11,566 bases of DNA, from the NCBI GenBank assembly GCA_937907035.1, contig CALCTX010000176.1, positions 1-11,566 of the forward strand. The letters are read 5' to 3'. The DNA is from an uncultured Selenomonadales bacterium. GTDB lineage: Bacteria; Bacillota_C; Negativicutes; Selenomonadales; Selenomonadaceae. The notes beneath the pieces are model-generated. The model saw only the letters and a program-made list of their open reading frames with translations. It had not been told where the DNA came from and ran no database searches. The translations under genes were made by a program, and so were the position numbers. Of this stretch, positions 1-6,194 are shown in pieces; position 1 is the first letter of the stretch, and each line of letters opens with the position of its first letter.

Positions 1-164
1 TCAAAGGTAAGCGTCATGCCCATACCGAACATAACCAGCCCCAACATCCAGGAAATCTGTGGCCCGACCCATTTGAATGTCGCCGGAAAAAAGGCGCCGA
101 TTGCTCCGCAAAGAGCAACAAATAATGCCATATTATTTGTAAAAAACTTACAAAATGCCATCAT
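1..164 (-). CDS. Bile acid:sodium symporter (BASS/PanS-YocS-like) family transporter, N-terminal part
   Basis: This is a partial gene running off the left edge; only the first 54 codons are visible. The translated piece begins MMAFCKFF and has a hydrophobic stretch at about residues 12-27, a conserved-looking FKWVGPQISWMLG segment at about 31-43, and ends with MFGMGMTLTF. That ending is the family's characteristic MFGMG(M/L)TL signature at the second membrane segment. Members are about 300-330 residues long inner-membrane, usually sodium-coupled carriers of organic anions; the PanS/YocS branch is linked to pantoate or ketopantoate, but the substrate cannot be set from 54 residues. Two tandem ATGs (164 and 161) are possible starts, and neither has a strong Shine-Dalgarno sequence (only AGAAAAG just upstream). 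The gene is preceded by a long structured leader (see 199-389), so it is probably controlled at the RNA level. It is separated from pnp by the pnp terminator. Confidence 0.75.
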   Translation of the reverse strand, partial: MMAFCKFFTNNMALFVALCGAIGAFFPATFKWVGPQISWMLGLVMFGMGMTLTF

Positions 165-198
165 ACTTTTCTAAACCATTCCTTCCCAAAAACCAAAT

Positions 199-235
199 AA
201 AAAATGCGCTTTCCGACTGACGACCGAAAGGCGCA
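199..235 (-). terminator. Terminator-like hairpin in the 5' leader of the BASS transporter (candidate attenuator)
   Basis: Read on the minus strand, GCGC-c-TTTC (234-226) pairs with GAAA-GCGC (213-206) around a GC-containing loop, followed directly by six T residues (204-199). It lies about 35 bases upstream of the transporter start, so it sits within the leader and not after a gene. An upstream segment at 269-261 (GACTGAGAC) can pair with 224-215 (GTCGTCAGTC) through nine base pairs with one bulge. That pairing would break the terminator, so the pair looks like an antiterminator/terminator switch. The hairpin and T-run are seen directly; the switching is inferred. Confidence 0.55.
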
Positions 236-310
236 AAAATGCTGCACAAATACATTTCCCGTCTCAGTCCTGCCGGATCTAAGCAGTAAATAAATACTCA
301 AACCACAATA

Positions 311-351
311 GCAAAAGGTATAATTCATTTTAAATGATATTATCCCCTTGC
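311..351 (-). other. 5'-end hairpin of the BASS transporter leader RNA
   Basis: On the minus strand GCAAGGGGATAAT (351-339) pairs with ATTATACCTTTTGC (324-311). This makes 13 base pairs with one bulged A and two G-U pairs, and the loop itself contains the palindrome TCATTTAAAATGA. It would start within a few bases of the predicted transcription start, so it may stabilise the 5' end or form the first stem of a regulatory RNA. I do not recognise it as part of a known riboswitch class. Confidence 0.45.
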
Positions 352-360
352 ACAACAGGA

Positions 361-389
361 AGAATAGCATATTTTATATAAAAAAGCAA
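361..389 (-). promoter_or_regulatory. Predicted sigma-A-type promoter for the BASS transporter
   Basis: The minus strand has TTGCTT (389-384), a 17-base spacer and TATTCT (366-361). The start point would fall near 354, immediately before the 311-351 hairpin, giving a leader of about 190 nt. The promoter lies downstream of the pnp terminator, so the transporter would be transcribed independently of pnp. This is consensus matching by eye. Confidence 0.45.
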
Positions 390-465
390 TACAATGACAG
401 AAAGAAATTCCTGTTTCCTGCATAAATAAAAGAAAACCTATTGCATGATAATAAACAATTTGATA

Positions 466-499
466 TCAAAAGACTCCCAAACCAAAGTTTGGGAGTCTT
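466..499 (-). terminator. Intrinsic terminator of pnp
   Basis: A perfect inverted repeat has 13-base arms (470-482 and 487-499, containing GACTCCCAAAC) and a four-base loop. On the minus strand it is followed by a short T-run (TTTT, from 470 on). It starts about 30 bases after the pnp stop codon, the expected place for the end of the pnp transcript. Confidence 0.8.
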
Positions 500-528
500 A
501 GCAATATCCGTATAATAATTATCAACTA

Positions 529-2598
529 TCAGAGCAATACCTTATGAGAAAGATTTATACGTCCCTGACGGTCAATTTCGGTAACCTTTACTTCGAATTC
601 GTCGCCGACATTGACAACATCTTCTACCTTTTCTACCCGCTCTTTTGCCAGCTGGGAAATATGACACAAACCTTCCTTGCCCGGCAATACCTCAACAAAA
701 GCACCGAAATTCATAATTCGGGTAACTTTTCCTTTGTAAACGCCGCCAACTTCGACCTCACGGACCAAATCTTCAATGATCGCAATGGCCTTCGCAGAAT
801 CCTCAACATTAACGGCCGAAATATAAATAGTACCATCCTCTTCAATATCGATCTGAGTATTGGTATCTTCAATGATCTTCTTGATAACCTTGCCGCCCGG
901 TCCGATCACATTGCGGATCTTATCAACATTGATATGGATCGTCGTTACACGCGGAGCATACGGTGAAAGTTCAGTACGCGGTGTACTGATAGTTTCCATC
1001 ATCTTGCCGAGAATAAATGCCCGGCCGCGTTTTGCCTGCTCGAGAGCTTTGGACAAAATCTCACGGGTAATGCCGGCAATCTTGATATCCATCTGGATAG
1101 CCGTTACACCGACTTCAGTACCTGCTACCTTAAAGTCCATATCGCCGAGAGCATCTTCCATGCCCTGAATATCAGTAAGGATCGTGTAGCTATCTCCATC
1201 CTTGACCAAGCCCATTGCTACACCGGATACCGGACGCTTAATCGGAACGCCGGCTGCCATAAGAGAGAGTGTACTGCCGCAAACACTGCCCATAGAGCTT
1301 GAACCATTGGACTCAAGAACTTCAGAAACCAGACGCAATGTATATGGGAACTCCTCCTCAGACGGAATAACCGGAACCAGCGCCCGCTCAGCGAGTGCGC
1401 CATGACCGATTTCACGACGTCCCGGACCACGAGCCGGACGAGCCTCGCCGACACTGTATCCCGGGAAATTGTACTGATGTATATAACGCTTAGACTTCTC
1501 TGTTCCCAAGCCATCTATAACCTGCTCATCAGAAAGTGAACCAAGTGTAGTTACTGTCAAAATCTGTGTCTGGCCGCGAGTAAAGAGACCTGTGCCATGA
1601 GTACGTGGCAAAATATCAATCTCGCAGCTTACCGGACGAACCTCATCAACTGCACGTCCATCCGGACGGATCTTCTCATGAGTGATCATCTTGCGAACGA
1701 TGTTCTTCTCAAGATCATGGAGAATCTGTGCGATCTCCTTCGCCTGATCAGGATATTCAACCAGGAAATGTTCCATAGTCTCAGCATTGATCTCAGCGAT
1801 ATTAGCATCGCGGTCAAGCTTGTCCGGATTGCGAACAGCCGCATCCAAACGAGCTCCGGCATATTCGCGGATACCATTTTCCAAAGCTTCCGGTGCCTGG
1901 AACAACTTAACCTGCCGTTTTTCCTTACCGCAGGCAGCTGCCATCTGGTTCTGGAATTCAACAATCTTCTTAATTTCCTCATGGCCGAACAGAATAGCCT
2001 CCAAAATAACCTCTTCCGGCAATTCATTAGCTCCGGCCTCAACCATCATAACTGCATCCGCTGAACCGGCAATCGTCAGATTGAGATCAGAAATCTCACG
2101 CTGCTCAACTGTCGGATTGATAACGAATTCGCCATTTACACGGCCGACACGGACACCGGCGATTGGCCCGTTAAACGGAATATCAGATACCGTAAGAGCA
2201 CATGATGCACCAATCATAGCAGCAATATCCGGCGGATTATCCTGCTCAACCGAAAGAACCGTTGCGATAACCTGAACATCATTACGGAACCCTTTCGGGA
2301 ACAGCGGACGGATTGGACGATCGATCAGGCGGGCACAAAGGATAGCCTGATTGCTCGGACGTCCTTCACGCTTAATAAATCCTCCTGGGATCTTACCTAC
2401 GGCATACATTTTTTCTTCATAATCAACTGTGAGCGGGAAAAAATCAACACCCTCACGTGGCTCTGCCGAAGCTGTAACCGCAACCAGCACTACCGTATCG
2501 CCATAACGAACGAGTACCGCACCGTTTGCCTGCTTCGCCATTTTGCCGTTCTCAACAATAAAAGAGCGGCCGCCTACTTGCATTTCAAAGCTTTGCAT
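529..2598 (-). CDS. pnp: Polyribonucleotide nucleotidyltransferase (PNPase)
   Basis: PNPase is a phosphorolytic 3'-to-5' exoribonuclease that degrades mRNA, releasing nucleoside diphosphates, as a ring-shaped trimer in the cytoplasm. The 689-residue protein is full length for the family (about 700). It has a first RNase PH-like core at about 1-220 (FIKREGRPS at 74-82), a helical linker to about 300, and a second RNase PH-like core at about 305-540 with FTRGQTQ (339-345) and the catalytic-region [11 protein letters not shown] (485-495). A KH domain follows at about 553-610 with the GPGG loop (566-569), and an S1 RNA-binding domain at about 617-688. The start is supported by AGGAGG seven bases upstream. 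It follows rpsO in the same direction, the common bacterial order. A terminator lies between them, so pnp expression needs read-through or its own promoter; I saw no convincing promoter in the 90-base gap. Confidence 0.98.
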   Translation of the reverse strand: MQSFEMQVGGRSFIVENGKMAKQANGAVLVRYGDTVVLVAVTASAEPREGVDFFPLTVDYEEKMYAVGKIPGGFIKREGRPSNQAILCARLIDRPIRPLFPKGFRNDVQVIATVLSVEQDNPPDIAAMIGASCALTVSDIPFNGPIAGVRVGRVNGEFVINPTVEQREISDLNLTIAGSADAVMMVEAGANELPEEVILEAILFGHEEIKKIVEFQNQMAAACGKEKRQVKLFQAPEALENGIREYAGARLDAAVRNPDKLDRDANIAEINAETMEHFLVEYPDQAKEIAQILHDLEKNIVRKMITHEKIRPDGRAVDEVRPVSCEIDILPRTHGTGLFTRGQTQILTVTTLGSLSDEQVIDGLGTEKSKRYIHQYNFPGYSVGEARPARGPGRREIGHGALAERALVPVIPSEEEFPYTLRLVSEVLESNGSSSMGSVCGSTLSLMAAGVPIKRPVSGVAMGLVKDGDSYTILTDIQGMEDALGDMDFKVAGTEVGVTAIQMDIKIAGITREILSKALEQAKRGRAFILGKMMETISTPRTELSPYAPRVTTIHINVDKIRNVIGPGGKVIKKIIEDTNTQIDIEEDGTIYISAVNVEDSAKAIAIIEDLVREVEVGGVYKGKVTRIMNFGAFVEVLPGKEGLCHISQLAKERVEKVEDVVNVGDEFEVKVTEIDRQGRINLSHKVLL

Positions 2599-2680
2599 TT
2601 ACTTTCCTCCTATTTTTTCTCTTTGCTGTAACATTTATCTATTCGACATTCATCGGAAAAATCCTTTTTATTTATCGCGT

Positions 2681-2711
2681 AAAAATAAAAAGCGGGGAAT
2701 TTTCCCCGCTT
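2681..2711 (-). terminator. Intrinsic terminator after rpsO
   Basis: AAGCGGGGAA (2690-2699) pairs with TTCCCCGCTT (2702-2711), a GC-rich stem of about ten pairs with a tiny loop. On the minus strand it is followed by TTTTATTTTTAC. It begins eight bases after the rpsO stop and separates rpsO from pnp, so rpsO can be made in excess of pnp with partial read-through. Confidence 0.85.
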
Positions 2712-2718
2712 CTTAATA

Positions 2719-2985
2719 TTACTTGCGAAGCTCAAGTTTAGCAATGATAGAACGATACCGCTCAATATCACTGTTATAGAGATAGCTCAAAAGGCGACGG
2801 CGATGACCAACCATCTTCAAAAGGCCGCGACGGGAATGATGATCCTTCTTATGCTCCTTAAGATGATCAGTAAGATACTTGATACGTGCAGTAAGAAGAG
2901 CGATCTGAACCTCCGGCGAACCGGTATCTCCTTCATGAACTGCATAAGTTTTGATAATGTTGTTCTTGTCTTCCTGTGTTAACAT
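2719..2985 (-). CDS. rpsO: 30S ribosomal protein S15
   Basis: S15 binds the central domain of 16S rRNA early in 30S assembly and contributes to an intersubunit bridge. The 88-residue protein has the usual length and shows the hallmark stretches [17 protein letters not shown] (19-35), [16 protein letters not shown] (41-56) and [11 protein letters not shown] (59-69). An AGGAGG ribosome-binding site lies seven bases before the ATG. It has its own promoter (3076-3104), a folded leader (3018-3056) of the kind S15 uses to repress its own translation, and a strong terminator before pnp. Its promoter begins only two bases after the stop of the upstream macrodomain gene, with no terminator between, so some read-through from that gene is possible. 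Confidence 0.98.
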   Translation of the reverse strand: MLTQEDKNNIIKTYAVHEGDTGSPEVQIALLTARIKYLTDHLKEHKKDHHSRRGLLKMVGHRRRLLSYLYNSDIERYRSIIAKLELRK

Positions 2986-3017
2986 TTTTCTTCCTCCTAA
3001 AATTTAATCTTATCCTG

Positions 3018-3056
3018 CAGCCAAGCCAGCGTCGGAGTACCTCGCAGGCTGAGCTG
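3018..3056 (-). promoter_or_regulatory. Structured rpsO leader, candidate S15 autoregulatory element
   Basis: On the minus strand CAGCTCAGCC (3056-3047) pairs with GGCTTGGCTG (3027-3018), ten positions with one mismatch and one U-G pair. It encloses a second small stem (GCG...CGC and GG...CC). A competing pairing CCTGC/GCAGG (3048-3044 with 3018-3014) overlaps it. The segment is GC-rich compared with its flanks and lies between the promoter and the ribosome-binding site. S15 is known to repress its own mRNA through leader structures that differ between lineages, so autoregulation is a reasonable inference; it was not matched to a specific published motif. Confidence 0.45.
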
Positions 3057-3075
3057 TGGACATAACACTTGTAGT

Positions 3076-3104
3076 AGTATAACACATCAAAAGAGCAATG
3101 TAAA
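3076..3104 (-). promoter_or_regulatory. Predicted promoter of rpsO
   Basis: The minus strand carries TTTACA (3104-3099), a 17-base spacer and TATACT (3081-3076). Transcription would start near 3069, giving a leader of about 84 nt that contains the folded element at 3018-3056. Confidence 0.6.
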
Positions 3105-3106
3105 TA

Positions 3107-3619
3107 TTATTTTAACAAATGCTCATAAATCTCAAACTGCCACTCATTAAAGCAGCAAAAGATGATCTCCATAGAATTTTCTCCATGTATCTGAAGCCAA
3201 TCCGCAACCGCCCGAAGCGATATTTCTGCTGCAGGTTCAGCCGGATACCCATACACACCGGTTGAAATACAAGGAAACGCTATACTCCGGCATTTATACT
3301 CCAACGCCAGATCCAATGAATTAGAATAACACATCGCCAATTTCCCGGCATCAGACGGACTGCCGGAATAAATCGGACCAACTGTATGAATAATATAGTC
3401 TGCTGTTGTTATTTCATAGGCCTTTGTGATCTTAGCCTCACCGGTACGGCAGCCACCAAGTGTCCGGCATTCCTCCAGCAAGCGTGGGCCCGCTGCCTTA
3501 TGGATTGCTCCATCAACGCCGCCGCCACCAAGCAAAGTACTGTTTGCGGCATTGACAATTGCCCCGCAGGTCAGCTTTGTTATGTCTCCCAAGACCAGCT
3601 TTACCGCTGTACTATTCAT
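3107..3619 (-). CDS. Macrodomain protein, probable O-acetyl-ADP-ribose / ADP-ribosyl hydrolase (YmdB type)
   Basis: Proteins of this type bind ADP-ribose and hydrolyse O-acetyl-ADP-ribose or remove mono-ADP-ribose from proteins or nucleic acids. From the chosen start the protein is 170 residues, a single macrodomain. It has VLGDITKL (9-16), the ligand-binding NAAN (23-26), the glycine loop GGGGVDGAIH (31-40), whose aspartate corresponds to the catalytic one in YmdB-type enzymes, HTVGP (78-82) and the second phosphate loop ISTGVYGYP (118-126). ATG at 3619 is preferred: it has AAAAGG six bases upstream, begins right before the domain and lies about 40 bases after the predicted transcription start. 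The frame can be extended to a TTG at 3664, but that lies upstream of the predicted start point. The promoter is overlapped by a perfect palindrome, so a dedicated repressor is likely. The gene stands alone; its physiological substrate is unknown. Confidence 0.88.
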   Translation of the reverse strand: MNSTAVKLVLGDITKLTCGAIVNAANSTLLGGGGVDGAIHKAAGPRLLEECRTLGGCRTGEAKITKAYEITTADYIIHTVGPIYSGSPSDAGKLAMCYSNSLDLALEYKCRSIAFPCISTGVYGYPAEPAAEISLRAVADWLQIHGENSMEIIFCCFNEWQFEIYEHLLK

Positions 3620-3663
3620 TACAAACCTTTTATCCTCTTTCTTCATCATTATCACCGCTGTCA

Positions 3664-3693
3664 ATCTTACCGCAATTGACAGATCATTGTCAA
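3664..3693 (-). promoter_or_regulatory. Predicted promoter of the macrodomain gene
   Basis: The minus strand has a perfect TTGACA (3693-3688), an 18-base spacer and TAAGAT (3669-3664). The predicted start is near 3657, leaving a leader of about 38 nt. The -35 box is one half of the inverted repeat at 3674-3695. Confidence 0.5.
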
Positions 3694-3695
3694 TT
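3674..3695. promoter_or_regulatory. Perfect 8-6-8 palindrome, probable repressor operator
   Basis: AATTGACA (3674-3681) and TGTCAATT (3688-3695) are exact inverted copies with a six-base spacer. The 22-bp element covers the -35 box and upstream spacer of the macrodomain promoter and lies about 55 bases upstream of the M48 protease promoter. The size and position are typical of a dimeric helix-turn-helix regulator site; the cognate protein cannot be identified here. Confidence 0.55.
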
Positions 3696-3750
3696 TTTCA
3701 CTGCCACCCCCAAAAATAATAAAATTTAACGATTTTCTAATAATATCTGA

Positions 3751-3779
3751 TTTTCCTTTTCCTATTTATTTGGTAAAAT
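3751..3779 (+). promoter_or_regulatory. Predicted extended -10 promoter of the M48 protease gene
   Basis: TTTTCC (3751-3756), a 17-base spacer and TAAAAT (3774-3779), the latter preceded by TGG so that it matches the extended -10 form TGnTAAAAT. The start would be near 3786, about 49 bases before the ATG. The -35 box is weak. Confidence 0.4.
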
Positions 3780-3834
3780 ACATTATGATGCAAAAAGCTT
3801 CTATTTATATTTCGTTTACGGAAGGAGCCTGTTT

Positions 3835-5046
3835 ATGAAACTCTCATCCCTGAAAAGAAAAATCTCTGCGACTCTTGCCGCCGGAATACTCGGTACATCT
3901 ATAGCCTTTACGGCCATACCTGCACCGACTGCCGATGCCAGCATTCTCGGCGCGATCATCGGTACCGGTATTCAGATTGCCGCTGTCGAACAACAGCTCA
4001 GCTATCTGGATAAAGACGGCCGTCAGGAACTTCACAATTCAATGCGCACCCAATACGGTGTAAACGAAGATCCTGAACTTAACACCCGTCTTGATACAAT
4101 TATGGAAAACCTTACTGCCGGTATCGGTTCCGTCGATCCGTCAATATATGATAAACCGTATAATTATTTCATCAATAACGACGAAACATTCAACGCCTTC
4201 TGTTCATTGGGGCACAACATAAGTGTCAACACCGGGCTTTTTAACCTTGTAACCAATGATGACGAAATAGCCGTTGTTATTGCTCATGAAATGGGACACG
4301 GACAAAAAAATCACGTTGTAAAAGGCTTTCATAAAACCATTCCGGTAGCTCTCGGGTCTGCCGTTCTCGCTGAATCGACCGGCGGAATCGGTGGTGCTGT
4401 TTTAGCTACTGTTCTCAACAATCAGATAACAGCCAAATCAATAACCAAGCCACAGGAATGGGAAGCTGACAACCTTGCTTTTGATTATCTTCTCAACACC
4501 CCGTATAATCCCGGTGCCTGTGCCGCTATTTGGCAGCGCGTAATGGAAAAGATGAACTCTTCCGGCTCGCAAAATTTTGTCGGCGAAATTTTTTCTCCGT
4601 CAGATCATCCGTCCAACGAACAGCGTCGTGACAATTACTCCAAAAAGCTGACCGAACTCAGCTGTGACAAAGTTACTGTTGCCGACGGGATCATAACCCT
4701 GAACGGACAAACATTCCTCGTCTGTGCTGACAGTACCGAGGAAGATATGAGTGCTGCTGAGCGTTCCTATCTGGTTGCCGGCAATCTGGCTCTTCTTTAT
4801 AAAGATTCTGCTCCCAAAAAGAAAGAGAAAAAGAAAGAAAAAGAAGAACCTGAAAACGGCGAATACAAAAAGCGGACCTTCAGCTTCCAACGTGAACCCG
4901 AAGCAAAACCTGCCGAAAATAAACTGCCGAAAAACGCATACGCAGAAGACGGCATGCTCTTTGTCGATGACAAATACATTATGACCGAAATCAGCGGTGA
5001 ACCGTCTGCCGCAGAACTTGCTGCCCTTTTCAATCAGATCAAATAA
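3835..5046 (+). CDS. Secreted or envelope M48-family zinc metalloprotease
   Basis: This is a probable zinc endopeptidase acting outside the cytoplasmic membrane, where such enzymes are involved in envelope protein quality control. The 403-residue protein starts with a signal peptide: positively charged residues 1-10, a hydrophobic core at about 12-30, and a likely cleavage after ADA (33-35). There is no lipobox cysteine. The catalytic helix is HEMGHGQKNH (HEMGH at 151-155) and the third zinc ligand is expected to be E208 in EWEAD (208-212). SDHPSNEQR (256-264) matches the conserved segment following the active site in M48 proteins. A glycine/alanine-rich segment at about 170-200 may be a loop or membrane-associating stretch. 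The C-terminal part has a Lys/Glu-rich low-complexity linker (328-348) and a short tail domain of unknown role. GAAGGAG seven bases upstream supports the ATG. The AI-2E gene follows 24 bases downstream, probably in the same transcript. Confidence 0.9.
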   Translation: MKLSSLKRKISATLAAGILGTSIAFTAIPAPTADASILGAIIGTGIQIAAVEQQLSYLDKDGRQELHNSMRTQYGVNEDPELNTRLDTIMENLTAGIGSVDPSIYDKPYNYFINNDETFNAFCSLGHNISVNTGLFNLVTNDDEIAVVIAHEMGHGQKNHVVKGFHKTIPVALGSAVLAESTGGIGGAVLATVLNNQITAKSITKPQEWEADNLAFDYLLNTPYNPGACAAIWQRVMEKMNSSGSQNFVGEIFSPSDHPSNEQRRDNYSKKLTELSCDKVTVADGIITLNGQTFLVCADSTEEDMSAAERSYLVAGNLALLYKDSAPKKKEKKKEKEEPENGEYKKRTFSFQREPEAKPAENKLPKNAYAEDGMLFVDDKYIMTEISGEPSAAELAALFNQIK

Positions 5047-5055
5047 TTTCTCCTT

Positions 5056-5062
5056 AAGGAGG
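5056..5062 (+). promoter_or_regulatory. Ribosome-binding site that decides the AI-2E start
   Basis: AAGGAGG lies eight bases before ATG 5071 but only two bases before the in-frame TTG at 5065. This makes ATG 5071 the likely initiation codon. Confidence 0.8.
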
Positions 5063-5070
5063 ATTTGCCT

Positions 5071-6093
5071 ATGTGGCAAAAACACTTTACTTCCTATATT
5101 ATTGCCATATTTTTTATATTGTTGCTGACAACATTTTGGTTTTTACCAACCTTTGCCTTTGTCGTATTTCTTTCTATCCTGCTTGACTTGTTGCTTATCA
5201 AGCCGGTAACTGAACTGCGCCTTCACACTCATATTTCCCAAGGATTGTCAGCCACTATCGTATTATGTTGCTTCCTGATTGCAGTCGGTGGCATTATCTC
5301 CATAGTCTCCAATAGCGTAATTCCTTCTCTGGAACGCTTTATTAACGATCTGCCGGAAATAACTGCCCGCATTCAGGAACTGCCAATGATCGCCCGCTCA
5401 TCGCTCTTAACAAAAGAGGTCGATCATTTATGGGCAGATATTGCCAATGTCGGTGTTGACGCCGTAAAATCCTCACTTACTATTCTTCTCTCCGTATTCA
5501 GCAAATTCATTGATATCCTGATAACCTTATTTATCACCTTCTATCTGTTAGCTGACGGTACCCAGATCAAGCGCTGGATTGCCAGACTTTTCCCTGATGA
5601 AGATTACGGTCGCATCATGAAGCTCTTTAACCGTATCCTCCAGTCATTAAAGATCTACATCAGCAGTCAGCTTACTGTCTGCATCATAACCTCACTCATT
5701 GTCTTTGCTTATTTCTATTTGCGGCATCTGCCATATGCACCGGTGTTTGCGGTACTATCCGGCATAAGCGAATTTATTCCCGTTGTCGGTCCGACCATTG
5801 CCTCATTCTTCGGCATAATCATGACCGCAACTATATCGCCGTTGATTGCCATCCACACCGCCTTCTTTTACCTGATCCTGACACAGATCAATCATAACCT
5901 TATCTACCCGTTCATTGTCGGCAAAGGTCTCAGTTTACACGCAGCCGCTGTTATCCTCGCCATTTTCCTTGGCGGTGAACTCATGGGCCCGCCGGGTATG
6001 TTCTTGGCCGTGCCGTGTGTCGTGATACTGCGCGACGTCATAGTTGATATATATAATGATGTAAAAAAGAAACGCACTTTGCCAACTGCATGA
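5071..6093 (+). CDS. AI-2E family (UPF0118/PerM-like) membrane protein
   Basis: This is a polytopic inner-membrane protein of the AI-2E transporter superfamily, whose members have been linked to autoinducer-2 export, sodium/proton exchange or unknown transport, so the substrate stays open. The 340-residue protein shows the family pattern. Two N-terminal membrane segments lie at about 8-45 and a third at about 58-82, followed by a soluble amphipathic region at about 85-130. Further membrane segments lie at about 135-162, 199-216, 224-250, 256-275 and 284-322. The signature FIPVVGPTIA (235-244) and the later QINHNLIYPFIVGKGLSLHA (272-291) are the typical conserved loops. It ends with a basic tail. 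It starts 24 bases after the M48 protease stop, with a strong ribosome-binding site and no intervening terminator, suggesting an operon. Transcription ends at the 6115-6169 palindrome. Confidence 0.92.
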   Translation: MWQKHFTSYIIAIFFILLLTTFWFLPTFAFVVFLSILLDLLLIKPVTELRLHTHISQGLSATIVLCCFLIAVGGIISIVSNSVIPSLERFINDLPEITARIQELPMIARSSLLTKEVDHLWADIANVGVDAVKSSLTILLSVFSKFIDILITLFITFYLLADGTQIKRWIARLFPDEDYGRIMKLFNRILQSLKIYISSQLTVCIITSLIVFAYFYLRHLPYAPVFAVLSGISEFIPVVGPTIASFFGIIMTATISPLIAIHTAFFYLILTQINHNLIYPFIVGKGLSLHAAAVILAIFLGGELMGPPGMFLAVPCVVILRDVIVDIYNDVKKKRTLPTA

Positions 6094-6114
6094 ATACTAT
6101 TTGAATAATCACAT

Positions 6115-6169
6115 TTAAAAGAGGTTGTCATAACAGAGCAAATTTCTCTGTTATGACAACCTCTTTTAA
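6115..6169. terminator. Bidirectional terminator between convergent genes
   Basis: This is a perfect inverted repeat with 24-base arms (6115-6138 and 6146-6169) and a seven-base loop. The stem is flanked by A4 on the left and T4 on the right, so either strand yields a hairpin followed by U residues. It lies 21 bases after the AI-2E stop and 25 bases from the stop of the convergent Card1-like gene, and would terminate both transcripts. Confidence 0.85.
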
Positions 6170-6194
6170 TATTCCTGCTTCCGAATTTAAATGA

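Noticed and set aside
261..269. CTGAGA in the transporter leader, reminiscent of the TPP riboswitch
   Set aside because: The other conserved parts of the thi-box (the CCUUGAACCUGAU-type segment and its flanking stems) are absent, and the gene is not an obvious thiamine gene.
161..370. A 69-codon frame on the minus strand ending at the transporter start
   Set aside because: It lies across the hairpin, attenuator and spacer of the leader. It has no family resemblance, and the RNA structures explain the region better.
544..2275. Several long plus-strand frames opposite pnp (for example 544-966, 1597-2064, 1787-2275)
   Set aside because: They are antisense shadows of a complete, well-conserved PNPase and lack ribosome-binding sites or recognisable domains.
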